Shown piece after piece: positions 1 to 6,308 of a stretch of DNA of 10,676 nucleotides (positions are counted from its first letter, which is position 1; each line of letters begins with the position of its first letter). A program made the position numbers and the translations under genes. The stretch is from an uncultured Anaerosacchariphilus sp. Lineage in GTDB: Bacteria > Bacillota > Clostridia > Lachnospirales > Lachnospiraceae. Location of the stretch: positions 1 through 10,676 of the forward strand of contig CAKRTY010000030.1 in the NCBI GenBank assembly GCA_934402125.1, given 5' to 3'. Under the pieces are notes generated by a model. That model was not told the DNA's origin. It did not search any database and saw only the letters and a program-made list of their open reading frames with translations.

Positions 1-145
1 CGGTTTGTTCCTCAAAATACCCATTGACCGTACTGAATTCCGCATTGTTATTCTCTACTACCGTCCCCTGGACGAAGCCCGGCGTGTGCTGCCCGTCATA
101 ATATTCATTTTCTCTCTGAAATAAATCTGTAATTGCGTTATTCAT
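1..145 (-). CDS. gpV/gp5-like spike (VgrG C-terminal type) protein, N-terminal 48 codons only
   Basis: Only the first 48 codons are visible; the gene runs off the left edge. The peptide starts MNNAITDLFQREN and continues with a short stretch containing GFVQGTVVENN. In my recollection this matches the start of the OB-fold domain of phage baseplate assembly protein V / Afp8-Pvc8 type spikes, which often reads G-x-V-x-G-x-V-x-x-N. In such proteins this domain precedes a beta-helical needle that forms the central spike with the gpD-like hub. The ATG (145-143) overlaps the TGA of the gpD-like gene (ATGA), so the two are probably translationally coupled. A GGGAG element lies about 12 nt upstream inside the preceding gene. 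Having separate gpD and gpV genes, and not one fused VgrG, is the phage-like arrangement. Identity is inferred from the short N-terminus plus synteny. Confidence 0.75.
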   Translation of the reverse strand, partial: MNNAITDLFQRENEYYDGQHTPGFVQGTVVENNNAEFSTVNGYFEEQT

Positions 146-1233
146 AGACTGCTCACTCCCGCTCTCAGATAAGTCCGGTATCCGTCCTCATTCAGCACAT
201 GGCGCACATAGGTAATATAATATTTTCTGTCTGCCTGGGCCGACAGATTCTTTACCTCCACAAAACGTCCCGGCACCAGTTCCGGAATTCCCACGCACTC
301 ACATTCCAGGGAGCCGAATTCCTGGCAACTCCGCTCCATGCGCGCCTGGGCTCTGGCCTTGGCCTCCGCCGCGTCCTTCACGCCCGCTTCATAATAAACC
401 TGTCTGGAATTGCCCAGAAGCTTTCCGGACTGCTTTCCAAAGCTGCCGGAAATCACAGCCTCTCCCTTTATCTGCTTTCCGCTTTCCGGATCGATGGCGC
501 GGATTTCTATCTTCTTTACCAGCGGCTGCGCCGACATGGAAAACCGGGCGTTCAGGATTCCCTGGGACGGTCCCAGCGTCATCAGCGATGATGTAACCTT
601 CTGCCGTTTCCGGAAATAGGCTTTTCCCTGGATAACAAAGAATTCATATCCCTGCTTTTCCGCCTGCTCCACGATCAGTTCATAGTCTGTCATCATATGG
701 CTCCGGAGCGGAACCTCCTCCTCTTTACAGGAGTCGATCTCCTTTCCCGCCAGGTAGCTGCTTACCGGCGTTTCACCCAGAATCGCCTTCACCACTGCGT
801 CCGCGCTTTTCTGGGTAAAAAATTCCATTCTCCTGGTCTTCATGAGAAGGCCTTTGATGTCCATGCACTCTACCCGGATCCGGTAATCGTCCTCCTCGGT
901 GCCGTGCTGGTATTCCACCTGGGAAATATAACCCCGGAACACTTCTTCCCTGGAAATATATCCCAGTTTTATTTTTACACTTTCCCCTATCTGTAGCTTA
1001 TCCGCGATCTTCCGGTCAAAAGCCGTATCCTTCACCCGGTAGGCTCCGTCCACATAGAATACGCAGCCGGAGGCCTCGAAACCGCTGGTCAGCTCCAGCT
1101 CAATCTCCTGGATATCTGCCTTTTTTTCCGACAGCTTTTCTGACCCCACCGTAATCTCCACGGAAGGAGCGGAAAAATTCTTATATTTATCTCTCAGGGC
1201 GCGAAAGCTGGTGCTTCCCTTCATCATATCCAT
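142..1233 (-). CDS. gpD/gp27-like baseplate hub protein (phage late control D family)
   Basis: A 363-residue protein resembling the phage late control gene D family, equivalent to the N-terminal half of VgrG and to T4 gp27. These trimers form the hub ring joining the inner tube to the spike. Visible hallmarks are an early beta-rich region (PSVEITVGSEKL, then ELELTSGFEASGCVFYVDG) and IGESVKIKLGY followed by FRGYISQVEYQ, the usual first barrel. After these come a helical DYELIVEQAEKQGYEFFV segment and a late strand pair around LVPGRFVEVKNLS and KYYITYVRHVL. Length fits the family. The start ATG at 1233 has GGAGGAG about 8 nt upstream; in-frame ATGs at 1227 and 1224 are too close to that site. 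It lies 24 nt after the LysM gene and overlaps the gpV-like gene by 4 nt, so it acts in the same hub complex. Family assignment is strong; exact placement in the particle is inferred. Confidence 0.88.
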   Translation of the reverse strand: MDMMKGSTSFRALRDKYKNFSAPSVEITVGSEKLSEKKADIQEIELELTSGFEASGCVFYVDGAYRVKDTAFDRKIADKLQIGESVKIKLGYISREEVFRGYISQVEYQHGTEEDDYRIRVECMDIKGLLMKTRRMEFFTQKSADAVVKAILGETPVSSYLAGKEIDSCKEEEVPLRSHMMTDYELIVEQAEKQGYEFFVIQGKAYFRKRQKVTSSLMTLGPSQGILNARFSMSAQPLVKKIEIRAIDPESGKQIKGEAVISGSFGKQSGKLLGNSRQVYYEAGVKDAAEAKARAQARMERSCQEFGSLECECVGIPELVPGRFVEVKNLSAQADRKYYITYVRHVLNEDGYRTYLRAGVSSL

Positions 1234-1257
1234 ATCCGCTGCCTCCTCCGTCTGTCC

Positions 1258-1980
1258 TTACAGGGCCGGAACCTTCAGTCTTCTGGTATAATCCACTTTT
1301 CTGGGATTTAAAATGCCATTTTCCTCCGCAATGGTTCTCCAGTTGCCCGGATCGCCGTATTCCTCTGCCGCCAGCATCCAGAGCTCTTCCTTCTGGTTGA
1401 TCCGGCGGTATTTGGTCCGATCCGGCGACTCATGGGGATTGGCTCCGATTTCATTCAGAATCTTCTTATCCTCGCCTTCGATCTCCATATCCAGACGGGC
1501 CCGTACCGGCATTCCGTTCCGGTTAAACATCTGATAGCTGATTCCCAGGGAAGTCACATGACCGTAAAAGGCCATACTGCCCCATTCAAAAATCACCAGG
1601 CTGGGCTCATGATTCTCCGCCGTCCGCTTCATAATCATACCCAGATCCCTGCAGATCTCCGTAAGCTCGTCATTGCTGTCCAGATATTTGGATAAGCCTT
1701 TGGGCAGCTGATATTCTGTCAGCTCGGTAGAAGTATCCAGAATCAGGCTGACCCTTAAGATAGCCAGCTCGCTCCCGGATGCCTGGGTATTTTTCGGGTG
1801 CGCTTCCTCTCCCTGCCCGTTGTGGCTTTTAAATTTTACACTGCGGCTGATGGAATATTCCGTAGGATTGAACTGTACCGGTATGGTATTCTTTTTTCCG
1901 TTCTGCGTGTTGTAGGAAAGCCGCGCCCGCTGAAGAGCGCCGTCCCCATATATCAGCTTCTGTCTCGTATCTGTGCTCAT
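1258..1980 (-). CDS. CIS tube/hub adaptor protein with C-terminal LysM domain (Afp7/Pvc7-like)
   Basis: A 240-residue protein. Its N-terminal part contains VQFNPTEYSISRSVKF (about residues 35-50), the signature FNPTEY of the contractile injection system tube-protein domain. The C-terminal 50 residues (KEELWMLAAEEYGDPGNWRTI, then AEENGILNPRKV) look like a LysM module, ending in RLKVPAL. In Afp and PVC, the protein at this position joins the inner tube to the spike hub; in myophages, XkdP/gp53-type LysM proteins take a similar place. LysM may contact peptidoglycan or simply be a structural fold here. Its ATG immediately follows the TAA of the upstream gene (TAAATG), and its Shine-Dalgarno sequence AAAGGAGAGG lies inside that gene's last codons. 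This indicates tight coupling. Family assignment is confident; the precise contacts are inferred from homologous particles. Confidence 0.9.
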   Translation of the reverse strand: MSTDTRQKLIYGDGALQRARLSYNTQNGKKNTIPVQFNPTEYSISRSVKFKSHNGQGEEAHPKNTQASGSELAILRVSLILDTSTELTEYQLPKGLSKYLDSNDELTEICRDLGMIMKRTAENHEPSLVIFEWGSMAFYGHVTSLGISYQMFNRNGMPVRARLDMEIEGEDKKILNEIGANPHESPDRTKYRRINQKEELWMLAAEEYGDPGNWRTIAEENGILNPRKVDYTRRLKVPAL

Positions 1981-4713
1981 TTATACCAGTCCTCTCCTTT
2001 CCCGTTCGGTACGGAGCTTCTGCTCCAGCTTTCGATAGACCCGATTGGTCATATTCTGGAGACTTTCGTCCATATAGCGCTCCACTTCCTTCTGTACCTG
2101 CCGTCCCACGCTGGCAGAAACAGCGCTCTCTGTCAGCAGCTCCGGATCCTTTGTGATAACCTCCCGCACAAGCTCCCGCTGTTTTTCCACCTGAAGCTTC
2201 TTCTCTGTCCGCACGCTCCGGCGAACCTCCTGAAGCTCCTCGGTTACGTTGCGGATATGCTCCTGCATCTGCCGACGGCTTGCCTCCTGCTCTTTTGCTT
2301 CCCGGTCCTCGGGATAAACCATGGACGCAGTCTCCAGAGCCTGTCCGGGAGCCGTCTGGTTTACGTCGATCCGTCTTCCGGCTGCCTGCCTCTGAAAAGC
2401 CTGTATCAGGGTCGGCTGACCGTTCCTGGTGGCCTGCCGTATCTGCGCCGCCTGTGGAATCACTCCCGGACTTTGCAGCTGCCGCGGATAGGGCAGCCCC
2501 GGCGTCCCCAGTGGCTGCATAGCCTCCAGGGTCTCTCCCTGCAGCATTTCCACCGGCTGGAATCCGTTCCCGGTCCGGGGTATGCCCCAGCTGTCGCCCG
2601 GCATACCCGGCTGTGCTGCCTTTTGCAGCATCCGATAGCCTGCCGTATTCGAAACAGTATCCCGGACCCGATTCTCCACGATGGTCTGCAGGGTTTTCTG
2701 CTCCGCCGTCTGCTGAACCTTTTTTTCTGTCTCTTTTTCTATCTCTTTTTCTATCTTTTTTTCTATAATATGCCCGGTTGTCTTCTCTACGGTATTCTGC
2801 AGGACGTTCTCCACGGTTTCCCGTACAATCTTCTGTACCGTGTTCTGTACTGTGTTCTGTACGGTCTCCTGTACTGCCTGCTCTGCAACACTCGGAAGCT
2901 TTCCCGGTTCCGCGGATCTTCCTGTGTTCTCTCCAGCCTCCTCCGGCCCGGTCGTCTCACTGGCTGCGTGAACCATCGGTACCTCCGCCAGATCCGGCCG
3001 CGCCTGGCTGCCGCGCTCCGAATCTCCCGGAATCGGCTGTCCGGAAATCCCATGCCCCGGCGTCCGAAATTGTCCCGCCTCCACAGGCGTCTGCCCGGCA
3101 GGCCGTCCGGGCGTCCCGGGAATAATCTGCGTCTGGCCTGGCGCGTTTTTTGCTTCCGCAGGACTCTGCCACCGGCTCCCCGGTATGGACGGCTGTTCTG
3201 CGCGCTGCTCTCTCTGCATCGGCTCCATCTGGTTCTGCCGCTGTACCAGCTGCATCGGTTCCACCGTGCTCTGCTGCCAGTTCCGCTGCGTCCCGGGTGT
3301 CTCTGTCACGTTTCTCTGTCCGATCCGGTTCTGCACTGACCCATCTGACTTCCACACTTCGCTGCCTGTCGTCCTCTGTCCCCGTAGCTCCTCCGCTTCC
3401 TGCTCCTCCATATCGTAGAGCAGGGACATGGGAAGATACCCTGTCGATACGTCCAGCATCCGTTCTGTGCGGAGCAGAAGCCGCTCAATTCCGGATGGCG
3501 CAGACCCGGCATTACTCTGAATGGCGATTTCGGACGGTCCGGCTGCGGCATTTGTCATCACCGCCGCCCCCGCGTTCCCGATTCTTCTTCCCGGTATCCG
3601 GAACTCTGCCCGATAACTGCTGTTATATATATTCTCGATTTTTCGAAGCAGCACCAGCTGCTTCTCTCGGATTTCTTTCTCTCTGATTTCTTTTTTCTGA
3701 ATCTCTCTGTCCAGAACTTCTTTCTCCCGGATTTCCTTCTCCTGAAGTTCCTTTTTCTGAAGCTCCCGGATTTCCCGTGCGCTTCTTTCCCCGGGGACTG
3801 CGGTTTCTTCCGTCCGCTTCTCCTGCCCGGGCTCTCTCTTCTGCTCTGTCGTATACACAGGTACTGCTTCCGGACGTATTTCCGTCCGTTCTGTGCGCAG
3901 CTGTTCCTTCTGTATCTGTTCTGTGTATCCCTGTTCTCTCTGTACTACTTCCTTTTGCAGCTGTTCCCTTTGTAACTGTTCCTTCTCTACGAATTTCCTC
4001 TCTACGCGTTCCCTCTCAAGCTGGTTTTGCAGTTCTTCTGTCCGCGCCTGCTCTATATGAATCTGTTTTTCTGTCTGCTCCGTATAGAATCGTTCTCTCT
4101 GAAGTTTCTCCCGGATCCGTTCCGTATGGATCCGCTCTTTCTGAACCTCAGTCCGTAGCTCCTCCCGGATGCGCTCCGTATGGGTCTGCTCCCGCCAAAG
4201 CTCCTTCTCCAAACGTTCCGTATGCGTCTGCTCCCGCCGAAGCTCCTTTTCCAGTCGTTCCGTTTGCGTCTGCTCCCGCCAAAGCTCCTTCTCCAGCGTT
4301 TCCCGCTCTGTCTTTTCCAGCCGTTCTTTCAGTACTGTCAGCTGTTCGGTGCCGCCCTCCCGCACCAGCCTGTGGATTTCCTGCGCCATACGGACCGCCA
4401 GCTTCTCTTCCAGCTCCGGCATCTCCCGGCTGATGAGCTTTTCCACCTGTTTCTCCACCGTAGGATAGAAATTCCGGAACGTCTGTTTCTCATAAAGCTG
4501 ATTCAGCAGTTGAAAATTCTGCTGATACAGATAATTTTCCTCAGTAATTCTCTGAATCTGGTACCGGTTGGTCACATAGCTGTTCTGCACCGTTTCCCCG
4601 GCTGCCTGCTCTGCCGCTTCCGGGAAAATCATGGCAGCGGAATCGAAGGGTCCGCCCCCCTGGGTATGCTGCGCTATAATTTGATTGGCAAAGCCCAGAA
4701 ACTGATTCCGCAT
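1981..4713 (-). CDS. 910-residue repeat-rich coiled-coil protein, tape-measure-position candidate
   Basis: I do not recognise a named family for the whole protein. Residues 1-100 look globular (FLGFANQIIAQ, then a Tyr/Gln-rich segment). Residues about 100-280 are highly charged coiled-coil, with three 14-residue repeats of the form LEKELWREQTHTER; a second charged helix with REKEIREK-type repeats spans 310-360. Residues 370-610 are a Pro/Gln/Gly/Thr-rich linker. Residues 612-675 contain TVQN repeats and an IEKEIEKE stretch, then another Gln/Pro-rich linker. The last 120 residues are helical, ending VYRKLEQKLRTERERRG, a basic tail like one I recall from other eCIS loci. No transmembrane segment or signal peptide is seen. 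ATG at 4713 is preferred over GTG at 4722: AAGGGG sits about 9 nt before the ATG and would abut the GTG. It lies 22 nt after the second tube gene. Position and coiled-coil content suggest a length ruler or baseplate scaffold; this is inference. Confidence 0.8.
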   Translation of the reverse strand: MRNQFLGFANQIIAQHTQGGGPFDSAAMIFPEAAEQAAGETVQNSYVTNRYQIQRITEENYLYQQNFQLLNQLYEKQTFRNFYPTVEKQVEKLISREMPELEEKLAVRMAQEIHRLVREGGTEQLTVLKERLEKTERETLEKELWREQTQTERLEKELRREQTHTERLEKELWREQTHTERIREELRTEVQKERIHTERIREKLQRERFYTEQTEKQIHIEQARTEELQNQLERERVERKFVEKEQLQREQLQKEVVQREQGYTEQIQKEQLRTERTEIRPEAVPVYTTEQKREPGQEKRTEETAVPGERSAREIRELQKKELQEKEIREKEVLDREIQKKEIREKEIREKQLVLLRKIENIYNSSYRAEFRIPGRRIGNAGAAVMTNAAAGPSEIAIQSNAGSAPSGIERLLLRTERMLDVSTGYLPMSLLYDMEEQEAEELRGQRTTGSEVWKSDGSVQNRIGQRNVTETPGTQRNWQQSTVEPMQLVQRQNQMEPMQREQRAEQPSIPGSRWQSPAEAKNAPGQTQIIPGTPGRPAGQTPVEAGQFRTPGHGISGQPIPGDSERGSQARPDLAEVPMVHAASETTGPEEAGENTGRSAEPGKLPSVAEQAVQETVQNTVQNTVQKIVRETVENVLQNTVEKTTGHIIEKKIEKEIEKETEKKVQQTAEQKTLQTIVENRVRDTVSNTAGYRMLQKAAQPGMPGDSWGIPRTGNGFQPVEMLQGETLEAMQPLGTPGLPYPRQLQSPGVIPQAAQIRQATRNGQPTLIQAFQRQAAGRRIDVNQTAPGQALETASMVYPEDREAKEQEASRRQMQEHIRNVTEELQEVRRSVRTEKKLQVEKQRELVREVITKDPELLTESAVSASVGRQVQKEVERYMDESLQNMTNRVYRKLEQKLRTERERRGLV
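2720..2762 (-). repeat. 12-bp A-rich repeats with two seven-A runs
   Basis: On the minus strand an ATAGAAAAAGAG-type 12-bp unit repeats about three to four times and encodes IEKEIEKETEKK in the large coiled-coil protein. Two homopolymer runs of seven A flank it (2756-2762 and 2720-2726). The period keeps the frame; the runs themselves could allow polymerase slippage. Confidence 0.75.
2831..2866 (-). repeat. Three tandem 12-bp repeats encoding TVQN
   Basis: Units 2831-2842, 2843-2854 and 2855-2866 differ by one to three bases and encode TVQNTVQNTVQK in the large coiled-coil protein. More diverged TVEN/TVEK copies continue downstream in the gene. The four-residue period with alternating Val and Thr/Gln suggests an amphipathic helix. 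Confidence 0.75.
4172..4297 (-). repeat. Three tandem 42-bp in-frame repeats
   Basis: Units start at 4172, 4214 and 4256 with an exact 42-bp period. They encode the 14-residue coiled-coil repeat LEKELWREQTHTER in the large coiled-coil protein (about residues 140-180). Units differ by only a few bases, several of them changing Trp/Arg, Gln/His or Leu/Ile. The in-frame period means that unit gain or loss would lengthen or shorten the coiled coil without a frameshift. More diverged copies continue on the low-coordinate side. Confidence 0.85.
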
Positions 4714-4735
4714 TCCGGTCACCCCTTACTTTTTT

Positions 4736-5194
4736 CTACAGCTTGCGCCATGCGCCGCTGTCCCTGCTGCCTTCCTCCTCCAGGGTTTCATATCCCAGCT
4801 CAATGCTGGCCACCTGAAGACCGCTGTCCCTGGCGGAAAATTCATTCAGGCTAATCCGTCTGATATAAGCGCCCGCCAGATAATATTCCTTCTTTATCTC
4901 ACCCTTTTGATCTGCCACATAGATGGCCACTTCTTCCCGGAACCGGTATCCGGGCTGGTAAAGCCGGAACTCCATTTCCCGTTCCAGAACTCCCCGTTCC
5001 AGCGTCAGGCTTCTCTCCTGCCTGCCTCCTCCGGAGACCAGGGCATAGACGGCTCTGTTCCAACCGCCCTCCCGCAGAACTTCGAAATTTTCTTCCTCGG
5101 AAAGACCGGACAGACGCTCAAAGCCGATTCGTTTTCCTTCCAGATACACGATAAAATTATAACTTCTACGCCGGTTTTCTCCGTTCTCTGCCAC
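4736..5194 (-). CDS. Second gp19-family tube-like protein (Afp5/Pvc5-like)
   Basis: A 152-residue protein of the T4 gp19-like tail tube family. It has the family order: NFIVYLEGKRIGFERLSGLS near the N-terminus, then QERSLTLERGVL (family LxRG), a central helix, and a C-terminal beta region (YLAGAYIRRISLNEFSARDSG and VASIELGYETLEE) corresponding to the NAWPxxYxxxxxNA / EIAxExxELxYE pattern of the main tube. The main-tube hallmark is degraded here, as expected for a specialised ring. In AFP and PVC, the second tube paralogue forms the adaptor layer between the hub and the polymerised tube. The start is GTG at 5194, with AGGGGGG about 10 nt upstream; it begins 18 nt after the DUF6760 stop. Its position just before the coiled-coil, LysM and hub genes supports a baseplate-proximal role. 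Confidence 0.87.
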   Translation of the reverse strand: MAENGENRRRSYNFIVYLEGKRIGFERLSGLSEEENFEVLREGGWNRAVYALVSGGGRQERSLTLERGVLEREMEFRLYQPGYRFREEVAIYVADQKGEIKKEYYLAGAYIRRISLNEFSARDSGLQVASIELGYETLEEEGSRDSGAWRKL

Positions 5195-5212
5195 GGCTTT
5201 TGTCCCCCCTGT

Positions 5213-5392
5213 CTACAGTTCAAAAATATTTTTCGGCTTTCCGCTGATCTTTTTATGGATTTCTGATATTTCCGCGCAGAATCTCCGTCTGGTCATATGA
5301 TCCATCTGCATGACCGTCTCGTAATCCCAGTGAAAATAATAAGCCACAAAGGAAACCTCCCTGTAAAGCTCGTCCTTGGGATAGACGGTTAT
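5213..5392 (-). CDS. DUF6760-like small protein with no canonical start codon
   Basis: A reading frame of 59 codons. Its core, DELYREVSFVAYYFHWDYET followed by RRRFCAEISEIHKKI, fits the small DUF6760 family found after the tube gene in many eCIS loci; the usual pattern is YPLDxLYEEVAxxAYHFHW then RRRWxxEIxxIN. Function is unknown; Afp6/Pvc6 occupies this position. The frame is open from a TAA just upstream (around 5423), but no ATG, GTG or TTG occurs before the conserved core. The first in-frame GTG and ATG lie inside or after it. Homologues as I recall them begin at the point matching the ATA at 5392-5390, which overlaps the upstream gene's TAA (AATAA). Only a weak GAG/GCGGA purine stretch precedes it. 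Synthesis by AUA initiation or by -1 frameshifting from the upstream gene are both possible. The start given is therefore provisional; the family call is good. Confidence 0.8.
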   Translation of the reverse strand: MTVYPKDELYREVSFVAYYFHWDYETVMQMDHMTRRRFCAEISEIHKKISGKPKNIFEL

Positions 5393-5757
5393 TCCGCTCT
5401 CGTAAAATTTATGGGCTTCTTAAATTTTTCCCCGCAGGCCGGACACACGCAGGTCTCCGTCAACTCCTCCATGGAATTGATCTGCTGGTACATATTCTGC
5501 AGATACGCCAGATCCGCAGAAAACAGCTTCTCAATGGTGTTGGGCCTGATATTGGTCAGTGTTCCCAAAGAAGTCACAACTCTGGAGAGAAGGATAATGG
5601 TCAGATAGGCCGGATTGCTGACTACCCTGGGATCCCGCAGAGGCAGAATCTCATCTGCCGCGGTAGCCATCCGCATGACGCCTCTTTTATGCAGCTCCCC
5701 ATTTTCATCCAGATAGCCTCTCGGAAGTTCAAATTCAAATTCTGTAATCAGTTCCAT
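5389..5757 (-). CDS. T4/Mu-like baseplate hub or tail assembly chaperone protein
   Basis: A 122-residue protein with the pattern FELPRGYLDENGELHKRGVMR, then MATAADEILPLRDPRVVSNP, YLTIILLSRVVTSLG and IEKLFSADLAYLQNMYQQIN. This resembles the T4 baseplate protein / baseplate hub assembly chaperone family and Mu gp41-like tail assembly proteins, which follow the tube gene in many eCIS and Mu-like clusters. Near the C-terminus is CVCPACGEKF, a single Cys-rich knuckle that may bind metal; only one Cys cluster is present, so a classical four-Cys ribbon is not complete within the chain. The ATG at 5757 has AGGAG about 6 nt upstream. It is separated from the tube gene by a hairpin-bearing gap, and its TAA overlaps the presumed start of DUF6760. 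The last 15 codons contain A AAT TTT in frame, a possible -1 slippery site. It probably helps assembly and may not be part of the mature particle. Confidence 0.83.
   Translation of the reverse strand: MELITEFEFELPRGYLDENGELHKRGVMRMATAADEILPLRDPRVVSNPAYLTIILLSRVVTSLGTLTNIRPNTIEKLFSADLAYLQNMYQQINSMEELTETCVCPACGEKFKKPINFTRAE
5404..5410 (-). promoter_or_regulatory. Candidate -1 slippery heptamer A AAT TTT
   Basis: Reading the assembly-chaperone frame, the codons ATA AAT TTT (5412-5404) form A AAT TTT, a fit to the X XXY YYZ heptamer. A one-base backward slip gives AAA TTT TAC GAG and enters the open DUF6760 frame without meeting a stop; the only nearby stop in that frame lies upstream, around 5423. 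The heptamer is five codons before the zero-frame TAA. I see no convincing downstream stem or upstream Shine-Dalgarno-like stimulator, only a three-base-pair CGG/CCG hairpin, and A AAT TTT is not among the most efficient bacterial shift sites. It is a candidate only. Confidence 0.4.
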
Positions 5758-5779
5758 ACGCGCTCCTATTCCATCAGAA

Positions 5780-5812
5780 ACAGGGGAGGGCCTTCCGGCC
5801 CCTTTCCCCTGT
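5780..5812 (-). terminator. Strong hairpin after the tube gene (attenuator or processing site, not a classical terminator)
   Basis: On the minus strand the 73-nt gap between tube and chaperone contains ACAGGGG at 5812-5806 pairing with CCCCTGT at 5786-5780 (7 bp). Inside it, GGGCC pairs with GGCCC (5 bp) across a GGAA tetraloop, with an asymmetric internal loop between the two stems. Only TTTC follows, so a full U-tract terminator is lacking. The position fits an attenuator or mRNA-stabilising or processing element. Either could leave the abundant sheath and tube transcripts in excess over downstream baseplate genes, which are needed in few copies per particle. Confidence 0.6.
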
Positions 5813-5830
5813 ATCCGATCTCTGTCTTAC

Positions 5831-6271
5831 TTAGCTCTCTCTTGTCATAGACTCATATACCAGTTCCACGCTCTCAAACGCAATCTCACTGGAGCTTGCA
5901 TTGAAATCCGGAGCCGTATACTTGCTGGGCCATGCATTGGTCAGTGTCCACACTGCCAGCGCGGTGGATCCGTCGTCATCAAACAGGGTGATGGTCACAT
6001 TCTTGTTGTGATCCTCGCCCAGGGAGGTTCCCTGGGATACGGAGGTAATCCAGTCATAGAAGCTTAAGGAGCTTGTCATGCCCCATTTCAGGGTTACGTT
6101 GCCGAATTTGGTCAGACCGTTCATTTTCCGGGACCAATTTACGCCCTCGTCGCCGGTACGGTACTCGATCACATCAATACTTGCGTCAAAACCGCTCACC
6201 TCTGAAAAGCTTGCCTCTGTAATACCGTCGATTTCGACCTTATAATTATATTTTTTAAATGGATATGCCAC
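5831..6271 (-). CDS. Main inner tube protein (gp19-family, Afp1/Pvc1-like)
   Basis: A 146-residue protein of the T4 gp19-like tail tube family, the hexameric subunit stacked inside the sheath. Visible features are YNYKVEIDGITEASFSEVSG at the N-terminus, GLTKFGNVTLKWGM in the middle (the family LTKxGNVTLKxG strand), and VWTLTNAWPSKYTAPDFNAS then SEIAFESVELVYE at the C-terminus. That last pair is the clearest hallmark of eCIS tubes. Length is typical. The start is GTG at 6271, preceded by a near-perfect AAAGGAGG about 9 nt upstream, as expected for an abundant protein. It follows the sheath gene after 37 nt, the usual sheath-then-tube order of phage tails and several Gram-positive CIS loci, whereas Afp and PVC put the first tube gene ahead of the sheaths. 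A strong hairpin lies just after its TAA. Confidence 0.95.
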   Translation of the reverse strand: MAYPFKKYNYKVEIDGITEASFSEVSGFDASIDVIEYRTGDEGVNWSRKMNGLTKFGNVTLKWGMTSSLSFYDWITSVSQGTSLGEDHNKNVTITLFDDDGSTALAVWTLTNAWPSKYTAPDFNASSSEIAFESVELVYESMTRES

Positions 6272-6308
6272 CTCTTTATTCCTCCTTTATCTTATTTTTT
6301 GCAGGCTC

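Noticed and set aside
1798..3339. A 513-codon plus-strand open frame opposite the large coiled-coil gene and the LysM gene
   Set aside because: It reads as Leu/Arg/Pro/Cys-rich low complexity with no family signal, and it is the antisense shadow of repetitive, Gln/Glu-rich coding sequence. The sense frame has good start signals and fits the operon.
2957..3355. A 132-codon minus-strand frame within the large coiled-coil gene
   Set aside because: It is an alternate frame of the Gln/Pro-rich linker, low complexity, with no initiation signal.
4172..4297. 42-bp repeats as a CRISPR-like array
   Set aside because: The units are contiguous without spacers, are coding, and keep the reading frame.
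4714..4722. GTG at 4722 as the start of the large coiled-coil protein
   Set aside because: The Shine-Dalgarno-like AAGGGG would directly abut it, whereas ATG at 4713 is properly spaced.
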